Positions 44,514 to 52,933 of a DNA stretch of 64,000 bases are shown here, piece after piece. This stretch comes from Caballeronia mineralivorans PML1(12) (lineage in GTDB: Bacteria; Pseudomonadota; Gammaproteobacteria; Burkholderiales; Burkholderiaceae): assembly GCF_001028175.1 (NCBI RefSeq), contig NZ_AEJF01000209.1, positions 1 through 64,000 of the forward strand, given 5' to 3'. The notes below the pieces were generated by a model, which had not been told where the DNA came from, did not search any database, and saw nothing but the letters and a program-made list of their open reading frames with translations. A program made the translations under genes and the position numbers. The stretch's first letter is position 1. Each line of letters opens with the position of its first letter.

Positions 44514-45218
44514 TTAAAGCGTGGTCTCGGCATAATTCGATGGGAACAGTGCCCGCCGTGCCGCTTCGTCCATCTCTCGCTTGAACGTAAAGTCGCGGCC
44601 CACCGCGCGCGCTCGTGCAACGGCCGGTCGTGCACTGATTGCATCGAAGAAACGGCGCAGATTCGGGAATGCGGCAAGCGGCTCCTCGGTGGCCAATACC
44701 CGCGGCGCGCGTTCGAGCCATCCCCAGGCGGACATATCGACAATCGAATAATCGCTTCCCACGATGTATTCGCGCTTCGACAAGTGCTCGTCAAGCACGC
44801 GATAGTGCCGCTCGATCTCCCGCCGATACCGATTGATCGCGTAGGGGATTTTCTCCGGTGCGGCATGCTGGAAGTGCACCGCCTGACCCGAAAAGGGACC
44901 GAGTCCCGAGCTGATAAAGAACAGCCACGACAACAACTCGGGCCGCTCCGCGGGCGTGCCGGCAAAGCGCTGCGTTTTGTCGGCGAGGTACAGCAGGATG
45001 GCGCTGGAATCGAACACCCGTGCTTCGGTTCCACCGGGGCCGTCGGTATCGACGATCGCGGGCACCTTGCCGTTCGGGTTAATGCTCCTGAATGCAGGCA
45101 GATGTTGCTCGCCCTTGCTGGTATCGACGGGACACACTTCGTATTCCAGTCCGCTCTCTTCGAGAAAGAGCGCGACCTTGGCGGGATTCGGCGTTGGGTG
45201 AAAGTAGAAACGGATCAT
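44514..45218 (-). CDS. Glutathione S-transferase (YfcG/Ure2p-like)
   Basis: 234 residues. Thioredoxin-like domain MIRFYFHPTPNPAKVALFLEE with the catalytic-region Asn-Pro, NPNGKVPAIVD with the cis-Pro, and DSSAILLYLADK. Helical C-terminal domain with YIVGSDYSIVDMSAWGWLERA. Likely detoxification by glutathione conjugation or disulfide reduction. It is divergent from a TetR-family gene with an operator-like palindrome between. Confidence 0.9.
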   Translation of the reverse strand: MIRFYFHPTPNPAKVALFLEESGLEYEVCPVDTSKGEQHLPAFRSINPNGKVPAIVDTDGPGGTEARVFDSSAILLYLADKTQRFAGTPAERPELLSWLFFISSGLGPFSGQAVHFQHAAPEKIPYAINRYRREIERHYRVLDEHLSKREYIVGSDYSIVDMSAWGWLERAPRVLATEEPLAAFPNLRRFFDAISARPAVARARAVGRDFTFKREMDEAARRALFPSNYAETTL

Positions 45219-45352
45219 GTCGTCCTTGAGTGATGAGTTTGATAAGGCCGTTTTTCAGCGCCGCTAGTTGGCGAGTCAGGTTCGCAATAAATTTGTAAGA
45301 CTCGCGCGGAGACAAAGTATTTATCGCCTGATTAGCGCTGCCGTTTGCATTT

Positions 45353-45368
45353 TAGATCGATCGATTTA
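45353..45368. promoter_or_regulatory. Operator-like palindrome between GST and TetR genes
   Basis: TAGATCGA|TCGATTTA is a two-fold symmetric site matching at 7 of 8 positions per arm, in the 209-base divergent gap. It resembles NemR-type operators (TAGAC...GTCTA), fitting the regulator next door. Confidence 0.5.
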
Positions 45369-45427
45369 GAATATCTTAACGAAACCCGAATGGCAATATC
45401 GCCTCGGTCATGGGAGTGAAGGACCGC

Positions 45428-46027
45428 ATGCCACGGCCAAGAGAGTTCGACGAAGCCGCAGTGCTCGACGCTGCGGTCCTGTGTTTCTGGAACCATGGGT
45501 ACGAAGCCACATCGGTTCGTGAACTGGCGGACAGTATGGGCATCACGGGGGCGAGCCTCTACAACGCATTCGGCGACAAGCGGGCGTTATTTGGAAAGGC
45601 GCTGGCTCACTATGTATCGAGAAGCGTCGACGGTCGTATCCGGCGTTGCGAAGGTGAGCTGTCACCGCTTCAATCGATCAAGGCGTTCTTCGATGAGATC
45701 GTGCACCGGTCGCTTACCGACCAGGATCGCAAGGGCTGCATGCTGGTCAATTCGGCAATGGAAGTGGCACCTCACGATCCCGAGTTCCAGCAGGTCGTGG
45801 CCGGTGTGCTGGTGAAGCTCGAAGCCTATTTCCGCCGCTGCGTGGCGGCGGGTCAGCAATCCGGCGAGATTTCGACCGTGCAACCGGCTGAAGATTTCGC
45901 GCGGCTGCTGCTGGCGGTCTTACTCGGCATTCGCGTACTGGCGCGCTCGCGGCCGGAACCCGCGTTGCTGGAGGGACTCCTGCGTCCCGTGCTCGTATTG
46001 CTCGATGACCGGTCCTTTGCCGGATAA
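45428..46027 (+). CDS. TetR/AcrR family regulator
   Basis: 199 residues from MPRPREFDEAAVLDAAV; GAAGGA four bases upstream supports this ATG over the one at 45410. The helix-turn-helix is ATSVRELADSMGITGASLYNAFGDKRALF. The C-terminal domain has DRKGCMLVNSAMEVAPHD, with a Cys in the position used by electrophile-sensing NemR-type regulators. It probably controls the divergent GST gene. Confidence 0.9.
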   Translation: MPRPREFDEAAVLDAAVLCFWNHGYEATSVRELADSMGITGASLYNAFGDKRALFGKALAHYVSRSVDGRIRRCEGELSPLQSIKAFFDEIVHRSLTDQDRKGCMLVNSAMEVAPHDPEFQQVVAGVLVKLEAYFRRCVAAGQQSGEISTVQPAEDFARLLLAVLLGIRVLARSRPEPALLEGLLRPVLVLLDDRSFAG

Positions 46028-46126
46028 CAGAGCGGCCGCCCTGGCATAGCTCTTCATCGCTTGGTCGACCCTTCCTTTGGGTCGCGCTCGCTGCGACTGG
46101 TTGTCGGCGACAAAAAATATTCCGCT

Positions 46127-46152
46127 GTAACCCGTCGGCCTTCCTCGACGAA
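46127..46152 (+). promoter_or_regulatory. ECF (SigF-type) promoter element 1 upstream of the cytochrome b operon
   Basis: GTAACC (46127-46132), 16 bases, CGAA (46149-46152); extended form GCTGTAACCCG ... CGACGAAC. It is the first of two tandem elements 88 bases apart in the 326-base gap after the TetR gene. Confidence 0.72.
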
Positions 46153-46214
46153 CTAACTCACATACGCGCACTGCATGACCGCTTTCGCGCCAACAAAAAA
46201 TTTCGTTCGACGAT

Positions 46215-46240
46215 GTAACCCGCCAGATAAATCCGACGAA
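46215..46240 (+). promoter_or_regulatory. ECF (SigF-type) promoter element 2 upstream of the cytochrome b operon
   Basis: GTAACC (46215-46220), 16 bases, CGAA (46237-46240); extended form TGTAACCCG ... CGACGAAT, sharing both ends with element 1. It lies 114 bases before the ATG. Confidence 0.75.
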
Positions 46241-46353
46241 TTACCTGACAACTCACAACGAACAACTCTCTCTTGAAGACTTCATGCAGACGGTGAAGGA
46301 CCGGTTCAAAAGAGATCGTCGCGAAAGACGAAAGCACGTCATTGGAGGCTCAG

Positions 46354-46980
46354 ATGAACGCAACACATGATGCGGGCGGTGTGAGCAGTCCCGTGCGGAC
46401 GATCCAGCCCGCATGGGTACGCATTTCGCATTGGCTGAACGCACTCGCGGCAATCCTGATGATGTTGTCGGGATGGCGGATCTACGACGCGTCGCCGGTA
46501 TTCAAGGGTTTCGTGATTCCGACGGGCATCACGCTTGGAGGATGGCTGGGTGGTGCGTTGCAATGGCACTTCGCTGCGATGTGGCTGCTGTTCTTCAACG
46601 GCATTTTCTATCTCGCGATGAACGTTGTCACGGGCCGCATCAAGCGCAAGTTTTTTCCGCTATCGCCGCGAGCAATCCTGCATGACCTGGGCGAAGCGCT
46701 TAAGGGACATTTATCGCATGCCGATCCGAGCAAATACAACGCCGTGCAGAAGTTTGCGTATTTGTTCGTGATGCTCGATATCACCGTGCTCATCTTGTCC
46801 GGCCTCGCAATCTGGAAGTCGGTGCAGTTTCCGCTGCTGCGCGAACTGATGGGCGGTTATGACTTTGCGCGCGTTGTGCACTTCTCGGCCATGTCGTTGC
46901 TAGCGGCGTTCATTGTCGTGCATCTGGTGATGGTGTCGCTGGTGCCGCGCTCGTTGTTCACGATGATTCGCGGCCGCTGA
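46354..46980 (+). CDS. Cytochrome b561-type membrane subunit
   Basis: 208 residues from MNATHDAGGVSSPVRTIQPA, with GGAGG five bases upstream. Four transmembrane segments with haem-ligand histidines in VRISHWLNALAAILM, ALQWHFAAMWLLFF and FARVVHFSAMSLLAAFIVVHLVMV. It resembles thiosulfate-reductase/YedZ-like cytochrome b proteins that carry quinol electrons to the partner molybdoenzyme encoded next (37 bases on). Two ECF-type elements precede it. Confidence 0.88.
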   Translation: MNATHDAGGVSSPVRTIQPAWVRISHWLNALAAILMMLSGWRIYDASPVFKGFVIPTGITLGGWLGGALQWHFAAMWLLFFNGIFYLAMNVVTGRIKRKFFPLSPRAILHDLGEALKGHLSHADPSKYNAVQKFAYLFVMLDITVLILSGLAIWKSVQFPLLRELMGGYDFARVVHFSAMSLLAAFIVVHLVMVSLVPRSLFTMIRGR

Positions 46981-47017
46981 GTCGACCGATAACTTAAGGA
47001 CTCGAGGAGTCTCGATC

Positions 47018-47794
47018 ATGAAACCCGTGAAGCCAAACCGCGTGAGCGTAGACCGCGAGTCGCTGATCATCGACGTTCGCCGTGAACTGGACATGCCGTC
47101 CCGCCGCCTGTTCGGCAAGCGCATTGTCACGCTCGGTGGCCTCGCGATGCTGACCGGTTGCAGTCTCTCCGACGATAAATCAGTCGAGACCTTCCTGACC
47201 CGCGTCTCGCGCCTGAACGATACCGTGCAAGGCTGGCTCTTCGATCCGAACCGTCTGGCGCCGACCTATACCGAAGCGCAGATCACCCGGCCATTTCCGT
47301 TCAATGCGTTCTACGGTATCGACGACGTTCCCATAGTCGATGGCTCCGACTTCCGCCTGAAAGTAAGCGGGCTGGTGCGGAACACAAAAACGTGGAGTTT
47401 GCCGGAGCTATATGCGTTGCCGAAAGCCGAGCAGATCACGCGGCACATCTGTGTGGAAGGATGGAGCGCGATCGGACGCTGGGGCGGCACGCCATTCTCG
47501 GAGTTCCTGAAGCGGGTGGGGGCGGATACATCGGCGAAATATGTCGGCTTCAGATGCGCTGACGACTACTACGAAAGCATCGACATGCCCACCGCCTTGC
47601 ATTCGCAGACGCTGCTGACGTTCACCTTCGATGGCCAGCAATTACCGCCCAAGTACGGTTATCCGATAAAACTAAGGATGCCTACCAAACTGGGCTACAA
47701 GAATCCGAAACACATCATGGAGATTTTTGTCACCAACAAATTCCCTGGCGGCTATTGGGTCGATCAGGGCTACAACTGGTTCGGAGGTTCCTGA
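47018..47794 (+). CDS. MsrP/YedY-like molybdopterin oxidoreductase (sulfite oxidase fold)
   Basis: 258 residues. N-terminal SRRLFGKRIVTLGGLAMLTGC resembles a twin-arginine signal with a lipobox-like LTGC, so it is exported folded. The molybdenum-ligand Cys is in HICVEGWSAIGRWGG; other sulfite-oxidase-fold segments are DFRLKVSGLVRNTKTWSLPEL and GYPIKLRMPTKLGYKNPKHI. The family reduces methionine sulfoxide in periplasmic proteins or related substrates. Partner of the preceding cytochrome b; probably ECF-controlled. Confidence 0.87.
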   Translation: MKPVKPNRVSVDRESLIIDVRRELDMPSRRLFGKRIVTLGGLAMLTGCSLSDDKSVETFLTRVSRLNDTVQGWLFDPNRLAPTYTEAQITRPFPFNAFYGIDDVPIVDGSDFRLKVSGLVRNTKTWSLPELYALPKAEQITRHICVEGWSAIGRWGGTPFSEFLKRVGADTSAKYVGFRCADDYYESIDMPTALHSQTLLTFTFDGQQLPPKYGYPIKLRMPTKLGYKNPKHIMEIFVTNKFPGGYWVDQGYNWFGGS

Positions 47795-47882
47795 CGTCAC
47801 GAAAAATCCAGAAGCTCGCGGCGTCAGGTACTTCGATTCACCCCGGCACGACCGGATACTTTTACTCCAAGAAGAGGTTGAT

Positions 47883-48116
47883 ATGAAACTGTTCATCACT
47901 GCAGCACTCGCAGCAACGCTGGCCCTGGGTGGTTCAATGGCATACGCTCAGGCTAGCGATGCGATGGCCCACGATTCGATGGCCAAGGACACCATGTCCA
48001 AGGATGCCATGTCGAAAGATTCGATGTCGAAGGACGCGATGTCGAAAGACGCGATGAAGAAGGGCGACAAGATGAAGAAGATGGACCATCCGGCTTCCGG
48101 CGCGATGGCGCAGTAA
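47883..48116 (+). CDS. Pentapeptide MXKDX repeat protein, exported
   Basis: 77 residues: a signal peptide (MKLFITAALAATLALGGSMAYA), then about eight repeats of the MSKDA/MSKDS/MAKDT type, and a basic end with KKGDKMKKMDHP. It is a recognised small family (TIGR02953-type) with unknown role; Met-rich repeats suggest methionine oxidation buffering or metal binding, which would fit the MsrP-like neighbour. It lies 88 bases after the oxidoreductase and is closed by a hairpin. Confidence 0.85.
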   Translation: MKLFITAALAATLALGGSMAYAQASDAMAHDSMAKDTMSKDAMSKDSMSKDAMSKDAMKKGDKMKKMDHPASGAMAQ

Positions 48117-48128
48117 TTTGTCCATGCT

Positions 48129-48168
48129 TCGAAAGCGGTTCGACGGGTGTGCATCGAACCGCTTTCGA
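48129..48168 (+). terminator. Terminator-like hairpin after the MXKDX gene
   Basis: Perfect 15-bp inverted repeat TCGAAAGCGGTTCGA (48129-48143) / TCGAACCGCTTTCGA (48154-48168), starting 13 bases after the stop. The 3' side lacks a long T-run. Confidence 0.65.
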
Positions 48169-48664
48169 TTGCTGCCGGTTCTTGTCCGGTAGCGCCTCGC
48201 TGCTCTTGTGAGAGAGTGCGATCCGGGCGATGTCTCGATTTCCTTCTCACACCCTTCGATGTTCCCCGCATCGGCGTGACGGTCAGTTTTAGCCCGATCG
48301 AAACGCTGTCCATCCCCGCTCGGTTTGCCAGAAGGCCGCTCCCCCAAGTGCAACCATCCTGGCAGTCTGCCGTGCCGAAGGTACCTTCGCGATCCTCCTT
48401 TCGAACCAGAACGTCCGATTTTTGGCGAGGTTTAATTGAGGTTGAGTGATCGCTGGCTGGGCCTGAGATTCCCACCGGCACGACCACCGGCGGAGAGTCA
48501 GGCACGTTGGCTCCGACTTGAGCACGCCCCCTCCAACGCCCTGCGCGAATATGACCTTTATCCACAGAGTGCGGCATGTCCGCCACATTCACCCCCAAAC
48601 TCCTCGTTTTGATAAACAATAACGGCACCGCACGAACCCGTGAGCTTTGAAACCAACGCCGCCG
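48169..48664. other. About 500 bases without a recognisable gene
   Basis: No frame here has a convincing start signal or family feature. A long minus-strand frame that crosses it extends antisense through the dipeptidase and MXKDX genes, with a composition typical of a shadow frame. A promoter for the dipeptidase operon is expected here, but I cannot place it. Confidence 0.4.
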
Positions 48665-49228
48665 ATGCCCGATCACCGTCTGCTGAGAATCACTCCTGAA
48701 ACGCACCGTGTCGCGATCGACCTGGTCTACGCGACCGATCGCAACCTGACAGGTAAGCCGATCTACAAGACGGCACATTGTCTGCTCCTGGCCCCCGCCG
48801 AAGCCGCCCTGAAGAAAGCTGTCGAGCTGGCGGCCAACATTGGCGTGACGCTGAAGATATTCGACGCCTACCGTCCGCCGCAAGCCCAGCAGGTACTGTG
48901 GGACTTTCTTCCCGACCCGACCTACATTGCTGACTTGAAGCGCGGCTCGAACCATAGCCGTGGTACGGCGATCGACCTGACACTGGTCGATGCACACGGC
49001 CACGACCTGGATATGGGCACCGGTTTCGACGAGATGTCGATCGCCTCGGAACACTTCCATCCGGGTCTGCCGGAGCATGTCCAGCGCAACCGGACACTGT
49101 TGCTTGGCGTGATGCATGGCGCAGGGTTCACTCATATTCCCAGCGAGTGGTGGCATTACGAATTGCCCGGCTCGCGCACACTCGAATTGATCGATAACGC
49201 CGACAGCGGCCCGTTGCGCCTCATGTAG
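48665..49228 (+). CDS. ddpX: D-alanyl-D-alanine dipeptidase (VanX/DdpX)
   Basis: 187 residues from MPDHRLLRITPETH; a TTG at 48647 would add six residues. Zinc dipeptidase motifs: SNHSRGTAIDLTLVD (SxHxxGxAxD) and EWWHYE, plus the substrate Arg in DAYRPPQAQ. It cleaves D-Ala-D-Ala from peptidoglycan turnover. Location looks cytoplasmic (no signal peptide). It heads a transporter operon in the same order as ddpXABCDF of Escherichia coli. Confidence 0.92.
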   Translation: MPDHRLLRITPETHRVAIDLVYATDRNLTGKPIYKTAHCLLLAPAEAALKKAVELAANIGVTLKIFDAYRPPQAQQVLWDFLPDPTYIADLKRGSNHSRGTAIDLTLVDAHGHDLDMGTGFDEMSIASEHFHPGLPEHVQRNRTLLLGVMHGAGFTHIPSEWWHYELPGSRTLELIDNADSGPLRLM

Positions 49229-49279
49229 CCGCTGGTGCGCGCAGAATATCTAACAATCACTATCCCTCACGGAGCGAGT

Positions 49280-50893
49280 ATGAATAGGGTATTCAACGGG
49301 GTATTGCGCAACGCGCTGGCAGTCATTGCCGCAGTGTCGGTTCTGATGCTCGCCGGCACGCGAATCGCGGAAGCGGCCACGCCGAAGGATATGCTGGTGA
49401 TGGCGACCTTGCTCGACGAATTCACCACGCTCGACCCGGGCGAAATCTACGAACTGGTGCCGCAGGAATACGTTGCGAATACCTATGACCGCCTGATTCG
49501 CGTCGACCTGAAAGATCCAGCCCGCTTCAACGGCGACGTTGCGCAGTCGTGGGCGGTGAGTGCAGACGGTCTTACGTTCACCTTCAAAATTCGCCCCGAG
49601 CTCAAGTTCCACTCGGGTAATCCGCTGACCGCCGACGACGTCGCGTGGTCGATCCAGCGCACAGCGCTGCTCGACAAGGGCGCGGCGGCCGTGCTCGCGG
49701 GCATCGGACTGACGAAAGAAAACGCGCTGCAGAACGTTAATAAAATCGATGACAGCACGATCTCTATCACGACCGACCAGAAGTACGCACCCACCTTCGT
49801 GCTGAACGTGCTGGGCTCATGGCCGGCTTCCGTGCTCGACAGAAAGCTGCTCGAATCGCATGCGAAAGGTAACGATTTCGGTAACGAGTGGCTGAAGACG
49901 AACGAGGCGGGATCGGGTGCGTACAAGCTCGTGAAGTGGACCGCGAATGACAGCATCGTGCTGCAGCGTTTCGATGGTTATCGCATGCCGTTGGCCATGA
50001 AACGCATCGTGATGCGGCATGTGCCGGAAGCGTCGAGCCAGCGGTTGATGATCGAAAATGGCGACATCGATGTCGCGCGCGACCTGAGTCCGGACGACCT
50101 GGATACGCTGACGAAGAAGGGCACGATTCGCGTGAATTCGGTACCGCAAGCCACGCTGATGTATCTCGGGCTAAACAACAAGAACCCGAATCTCGCGAAG
50201 CCCGATGTTCAGGAAGCCATGAAATGGTTGATCGACTACAACGGCATCCAGCACAACATTGTGCGGACCACGTACAAGGTTCACGAGACGTTCCTGCCCG
50301 AAGGTTTCCTCGGCGCGCTGAACACGAATCCGTATCACCAGGACGTAGCGAAGGCGAAAGCGCTGCTGGCAAAAGCGGGCGTGCCGAACGGCTTCACGGT
50401 GAAGATGGACGTGCGCAACGACTCGCCGTACGGCGAGATCGCGCAGGCGGTGCAGGCGAATCTGGCGCAGGGCGGTATCAAGGTCGAACTGATTTCAAGC
50501 GACAACAAACAGACCCTCGGCAAGTATCGGGCGCGTCAGCATGACATCTATATTGGCGAGTGGTCGGCGGATTACATCGACCCGCATAGCAACGCGCAAG
50601 GCTTCGCGTGGAATCCGGATAACTCCGACAAATCGAGCTTCAAGATGCTCGCGTGGCGCAATTCGTGGGACATTCCGCAATTGACGAAGGAGACTCAGGC
50701 GGCGTTGGAGGAATCGTCGACGGCGAAGCGCGCGCAACGCTATGAAGCGATGCAGAAGGAGTTTCTCGCGAACTCGCCGTTTGTGATCATGTTCCAGAAG
50801 GTCTCGCAGGTTGCGGTGCGACCGGGCGTGACGGGTCTGGAAGTCGGGCCGATTTTCGACCTCGTGTCGTACCGTGAGCTGAAGAAACAGTAA
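49280..50893 (+). CDS. ddpA: ABC transporter substrate-binding protein, dipeptide type (DdpA-like)
   Basis: 537 residues with a signal peptide (about 1-33, cleaved after AEA). Family 5 solute-binding pattern: TLDPGEIYELVPQEYVANTYDRLI, LAQSWAVSADGLTFTFKIRPELKFHSGNPLTADDVAWS, and ETFLPEGFLGALNTNPYHQDVAKAKALLAKAG. It captures dipeptides (D-Ala-D-Ala by context) in the periplasm. Confidence 0.88.
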   Translation: MNRVFNGVLRNALAVIAAVSVLMLAGTRIAEAATPKDMLVMATLLDEFTTLDPGEIYELVPQEYVANTYDRLIRVDLKDPARFNGDVAQSWAVSADGLTFTFKIRPELKFHSGNPLTADDVAWSIQRTALLDKGAAAVLAGIGLTKENALQNVNKIDDSTISITTDQKYAPTFVLNVLGSWPASVLDRKLLESHAKGNDFGNEWLKTNEAGSGAYKLVKWTANDSIVLQRFDGYRMPLAMKRIVMRHVPEASSQRLMIENGDIDVARDLSPDDLDTLTKKGTIRVNSVPQATLMYLGLNNKNPNLAKPDVQEAMKWLIDYNGIQHNIVRTTYKVHETFLPEGFLGALNTNPYHQDVAKAKALLAKAGVPNGFTVKMDVRNDSPYGEIAQAVQANLAQGGIKVELISSDNKQTLGKYRARQHDIYIGEWSADYIDPHSNAQGFAWNPDNSDKSSFKMLAWRNSWDIPQLTKETQAALEESSTAKRAQRYEAMQKEFLANSPFVIMFQKVSQVAVRPGVTGLEVGPIFDLVSYRELKKQ

Positions 50894-50895
50894 GC

Positions 50896-51966
50896 GTGGC
50901 CGCACAACTCACTGCGTTTCAGCGCCTGCAAGGAGTGCTCGCCCGTCACGCCGGTGTGCGCCGGACGTGGCTGCTCGTGCGCTGGCTGCTGATGCTCGCC
51001 GTGACGTTCATCGGTCTGCTGGGGGTGACGTTTTTCATCGGACGCAAGATCCCGATCGATCCGTTGCTCGCAATGCTCGGCGAACGTGCGTCGGCGCAGG
51101 CGTATGCAGCGGCGCGCGTGGCGCTCGGGCTCGACAAGCCGTTGATCGTGCAATTCATGATCTACGTGCGAGACGTGCTGCATGGCAATCTCGGCATGTC
51201 GCTGCTGACGTCGAACCCGGTGATAGACGACATCAAACGCGTCTTTCCGGCGACGCTTGAACTCGCCACGCTGTCTACGTTCATTGGCATCGTGATCGGC
51301 GTGCCGCTCGGCGTGGCGGCGGCCGTCCGCCATAACCGCTGGATCGATCACGTCGCGCGATTCATCGGGCTGGCGGGAAGCTCGCTGCCGGTGTTCTGGC
51401 TCGCGCTGATGGGTTTGCTGCTGTTCTATGCCAAATTGCATTGGGTATCGGGGCCGGGGCGCATCGACCCGCTGTACGACGGTCTGGTCGATACCCGCAC
51501 GGGCAGTCTGCTGATCGATTCCATTTTGGCCGGCGAGTGGGACGTGCTCAAGAATGCGATCTCGCATATCGTGTTGCCCGCGGCCATTCTCGCGTTCTAT
51601 TCCATCGCCTACTTAAGCCGTATGACGCGATCGTTCATGCTTGAGCAATTGAGTCAGGAATACATCGTGACCGCGCGCGCGATGGGCCTGAGCGAACGCC
51701 GCGTGATCTGGCGTCACGCATTCGGCAATATCGCCGTGCCGCTCTTGACGGTGATTGCGCTCGCTTATAGCTATCTGCTGGAAGGCTCCGTCCTGACGGA
51801 AATTGTGTTCGCGTGGCCGGGCATCGGTTCCTATCTCACGGGCGCGTTGCTCAACGCCGACATGAACGCGGTGCTCGGCAGCACGCTCGTGATCGGCGCC
51901 ACGTTCATCACGCTCAACCTGCTGACGGATGCGCTGTATCGCGTGTTCGATCCGCGTGCCCGATGA
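50896..51966 (+). CDS. ddpB: ABC transporter permease, DppB type (DdpB-like)
   Basis: 356 residues with a GTG start two bases after the previous stop. Six transmembrane segments; the EAA loop is EYIVTARAMGLSERRVIWRHAFGN, and the terminus VFDPRAR is typical of the family. The first helix region (WLLMLAVTFIGLLGVTFFIGRKIPIDPLLA) matches the DppB N-terminal pattern. Confidence 0.92.
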   Translation: MAAQLTAFQRLQGVLARHAGVRRTWLLVRWLLMLAVTFIGLLGVTFFIGRKIPIDPLLAMLGERASAQAYAAARVALGLDKPLIVQFMIYVRDVLHGNLGMSLLTSNPVIDDIKRVFPATLELATLSTFIGIVIGVPLGVAAAVRHNRWIDHVARFIGLAGSSLPVFWLALMGLLLFYAKLHWVSGPGRIDPLYDGLVDTRTGSLLIDSILAGEWDVLKNAISHIVLPAAILAFYSIAYLSRMTRSFMLEQLSQEYIVTARAMGLSERRVIWRHAFGNIAVPLLTVIALAYSYLLEGSVLTEIVFAWPGIGSYLTGALLNADMNAVLGSTLVIGATFITLNLLTDALYRVFDPRAR

Positions 51967-51984
51967 CTGCCAAAGGCTCATGAC

Positions 51985-52932
51985 GTGCTTCCCCCCACCG
52001 ACAATTCCGCTAACGCAATGAAACCCCCGCGCAAAGAGTGGCATGCGTGGCTTCTCACGGACACACCCGCGTCGCGCAGGCAAGCCGCGTTGGGGCTGGC
52101 GTACCGGCGTTGGCGCCGGTTCGCCAGCAATCCGCTGAGCGTGTTCGGGCTGGTGATCCTGCTGCTACTGATTGTGTTCGCTGCGATCGGCCCGTTGCTG
52201 CCGCTGCAGGATCCCTTGCGACAAGTGCTAAGCGACCGGCTCTTGCCGCCCGGTTCTCCGTCGCACTGGTTCGGCACCGATCAGCTCGGCCGCGACATTC
52301 TCGCGCGGCTTGTGATCGGTTCGCGGCTGACGCTGAGTATCGCGATCCTGGTCGTGGTGCTGGTGGTGCCGGTGGGTTTGCTGATCGGCACGACGGCGGG
52401 TTTCTGCGGCGGTTTCGTCGATACAGTCCTGATGCGTCTCACCGATATCGCGCTCGCGTTCCCGAAGATCGTGCTGGCGCTCGCGTTCGCCGCGGCGCTC
52501 GGGCCGGGCGTGATCAATGCGGTGATCGCGATCTCCATCACCGCGTGGCCGCCGTATGCACGGCTCGCACGCGCCGAGACGCTGAGGCTGGTGCAGGCTG
52601 ATTTCATCCATGTGGCGCGCTTGCAGGGGGCATCGTCGATGCGGATCTTGCTGCGTTATATCGTCCCGATGTGTTCGTCGTCGGTGATTGTGCGCGCGAC
52701 GCTCGACATGGCCGGCATCATCCTGACGGTTGCGGGGCTTGGTTTTCTCGGGCTCGGCGCACAACCACCGAGTCCTGAGTGGGGTTTCATGGTGGCGTCG
52801 GGGCGCGGTGTGCTGCTCGACGCGTGGTGGGTCGCGACCATTCCCGGCATCGCTATTTTGTTGGTGAGCCTTGGGTTCAATCTGCTCGGCGACGGTCTGC
52901 GCGATGTCTTCGACCCCCATCAAGGAGGCTGA
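51985..52932 (+). CDS. ddpC: ABC transporter permease, DppC type (DdpC-like)
   Basis: 315 residues from GTG, or 304 from the ATG at 52018; AAAGG upstream slightly favours the GTG. Features: the RFASNPLSVFGLVILLLL first helix, HWFGTDQLGRDILARLVIGSR, the EAA loop ADFIHVARLQGASSMRILLRY, and the end NLLGDGLRDVFDPH. Confidence 0.92.
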   Translation: MLPPTDNSANAMKPPRKEWHAWLLTDTPASRRQAALGLAYRRWRRFASNPLSVFGLVILLLLIVFAAIGPLLPLQDPLRQVLSDRLLPPGSPSHWFGTDQLGRDILARLVIGSRLTLSIAILVVVLVVPVGLLIGTTAGFCGGFVDTVLMRLTDIALAFPKIVLALAFAAALGPGVINAVIAISITAWPPYARLARAETLRLVQADFIHVARLQGASSMRILLRYIVPMCSSSVIVRATLDMAGIILTVAGLGFLGLGAQPPSPEWGFMVASGRGVLLDAWWVATIPGIAILLVSLGFNLLGDGLRDVFDPHQGG

Positions 52933-52933
52933 C

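Noticed and set aside
47930-48060. Possible CRISPR-like short repeats
   Set aside because: The repeats are in frame, 15 bases long and encode MSKDx pentapeptides without spacers.
47948-49156. 402-codon minus-strand frame covering MXKDX, the gap and the dipeptidase gene
   Set aside because: Its ends are exact antisense of MXKDX repeats and of ddpX; the only part not explained (48169-48664) shows no family feature.
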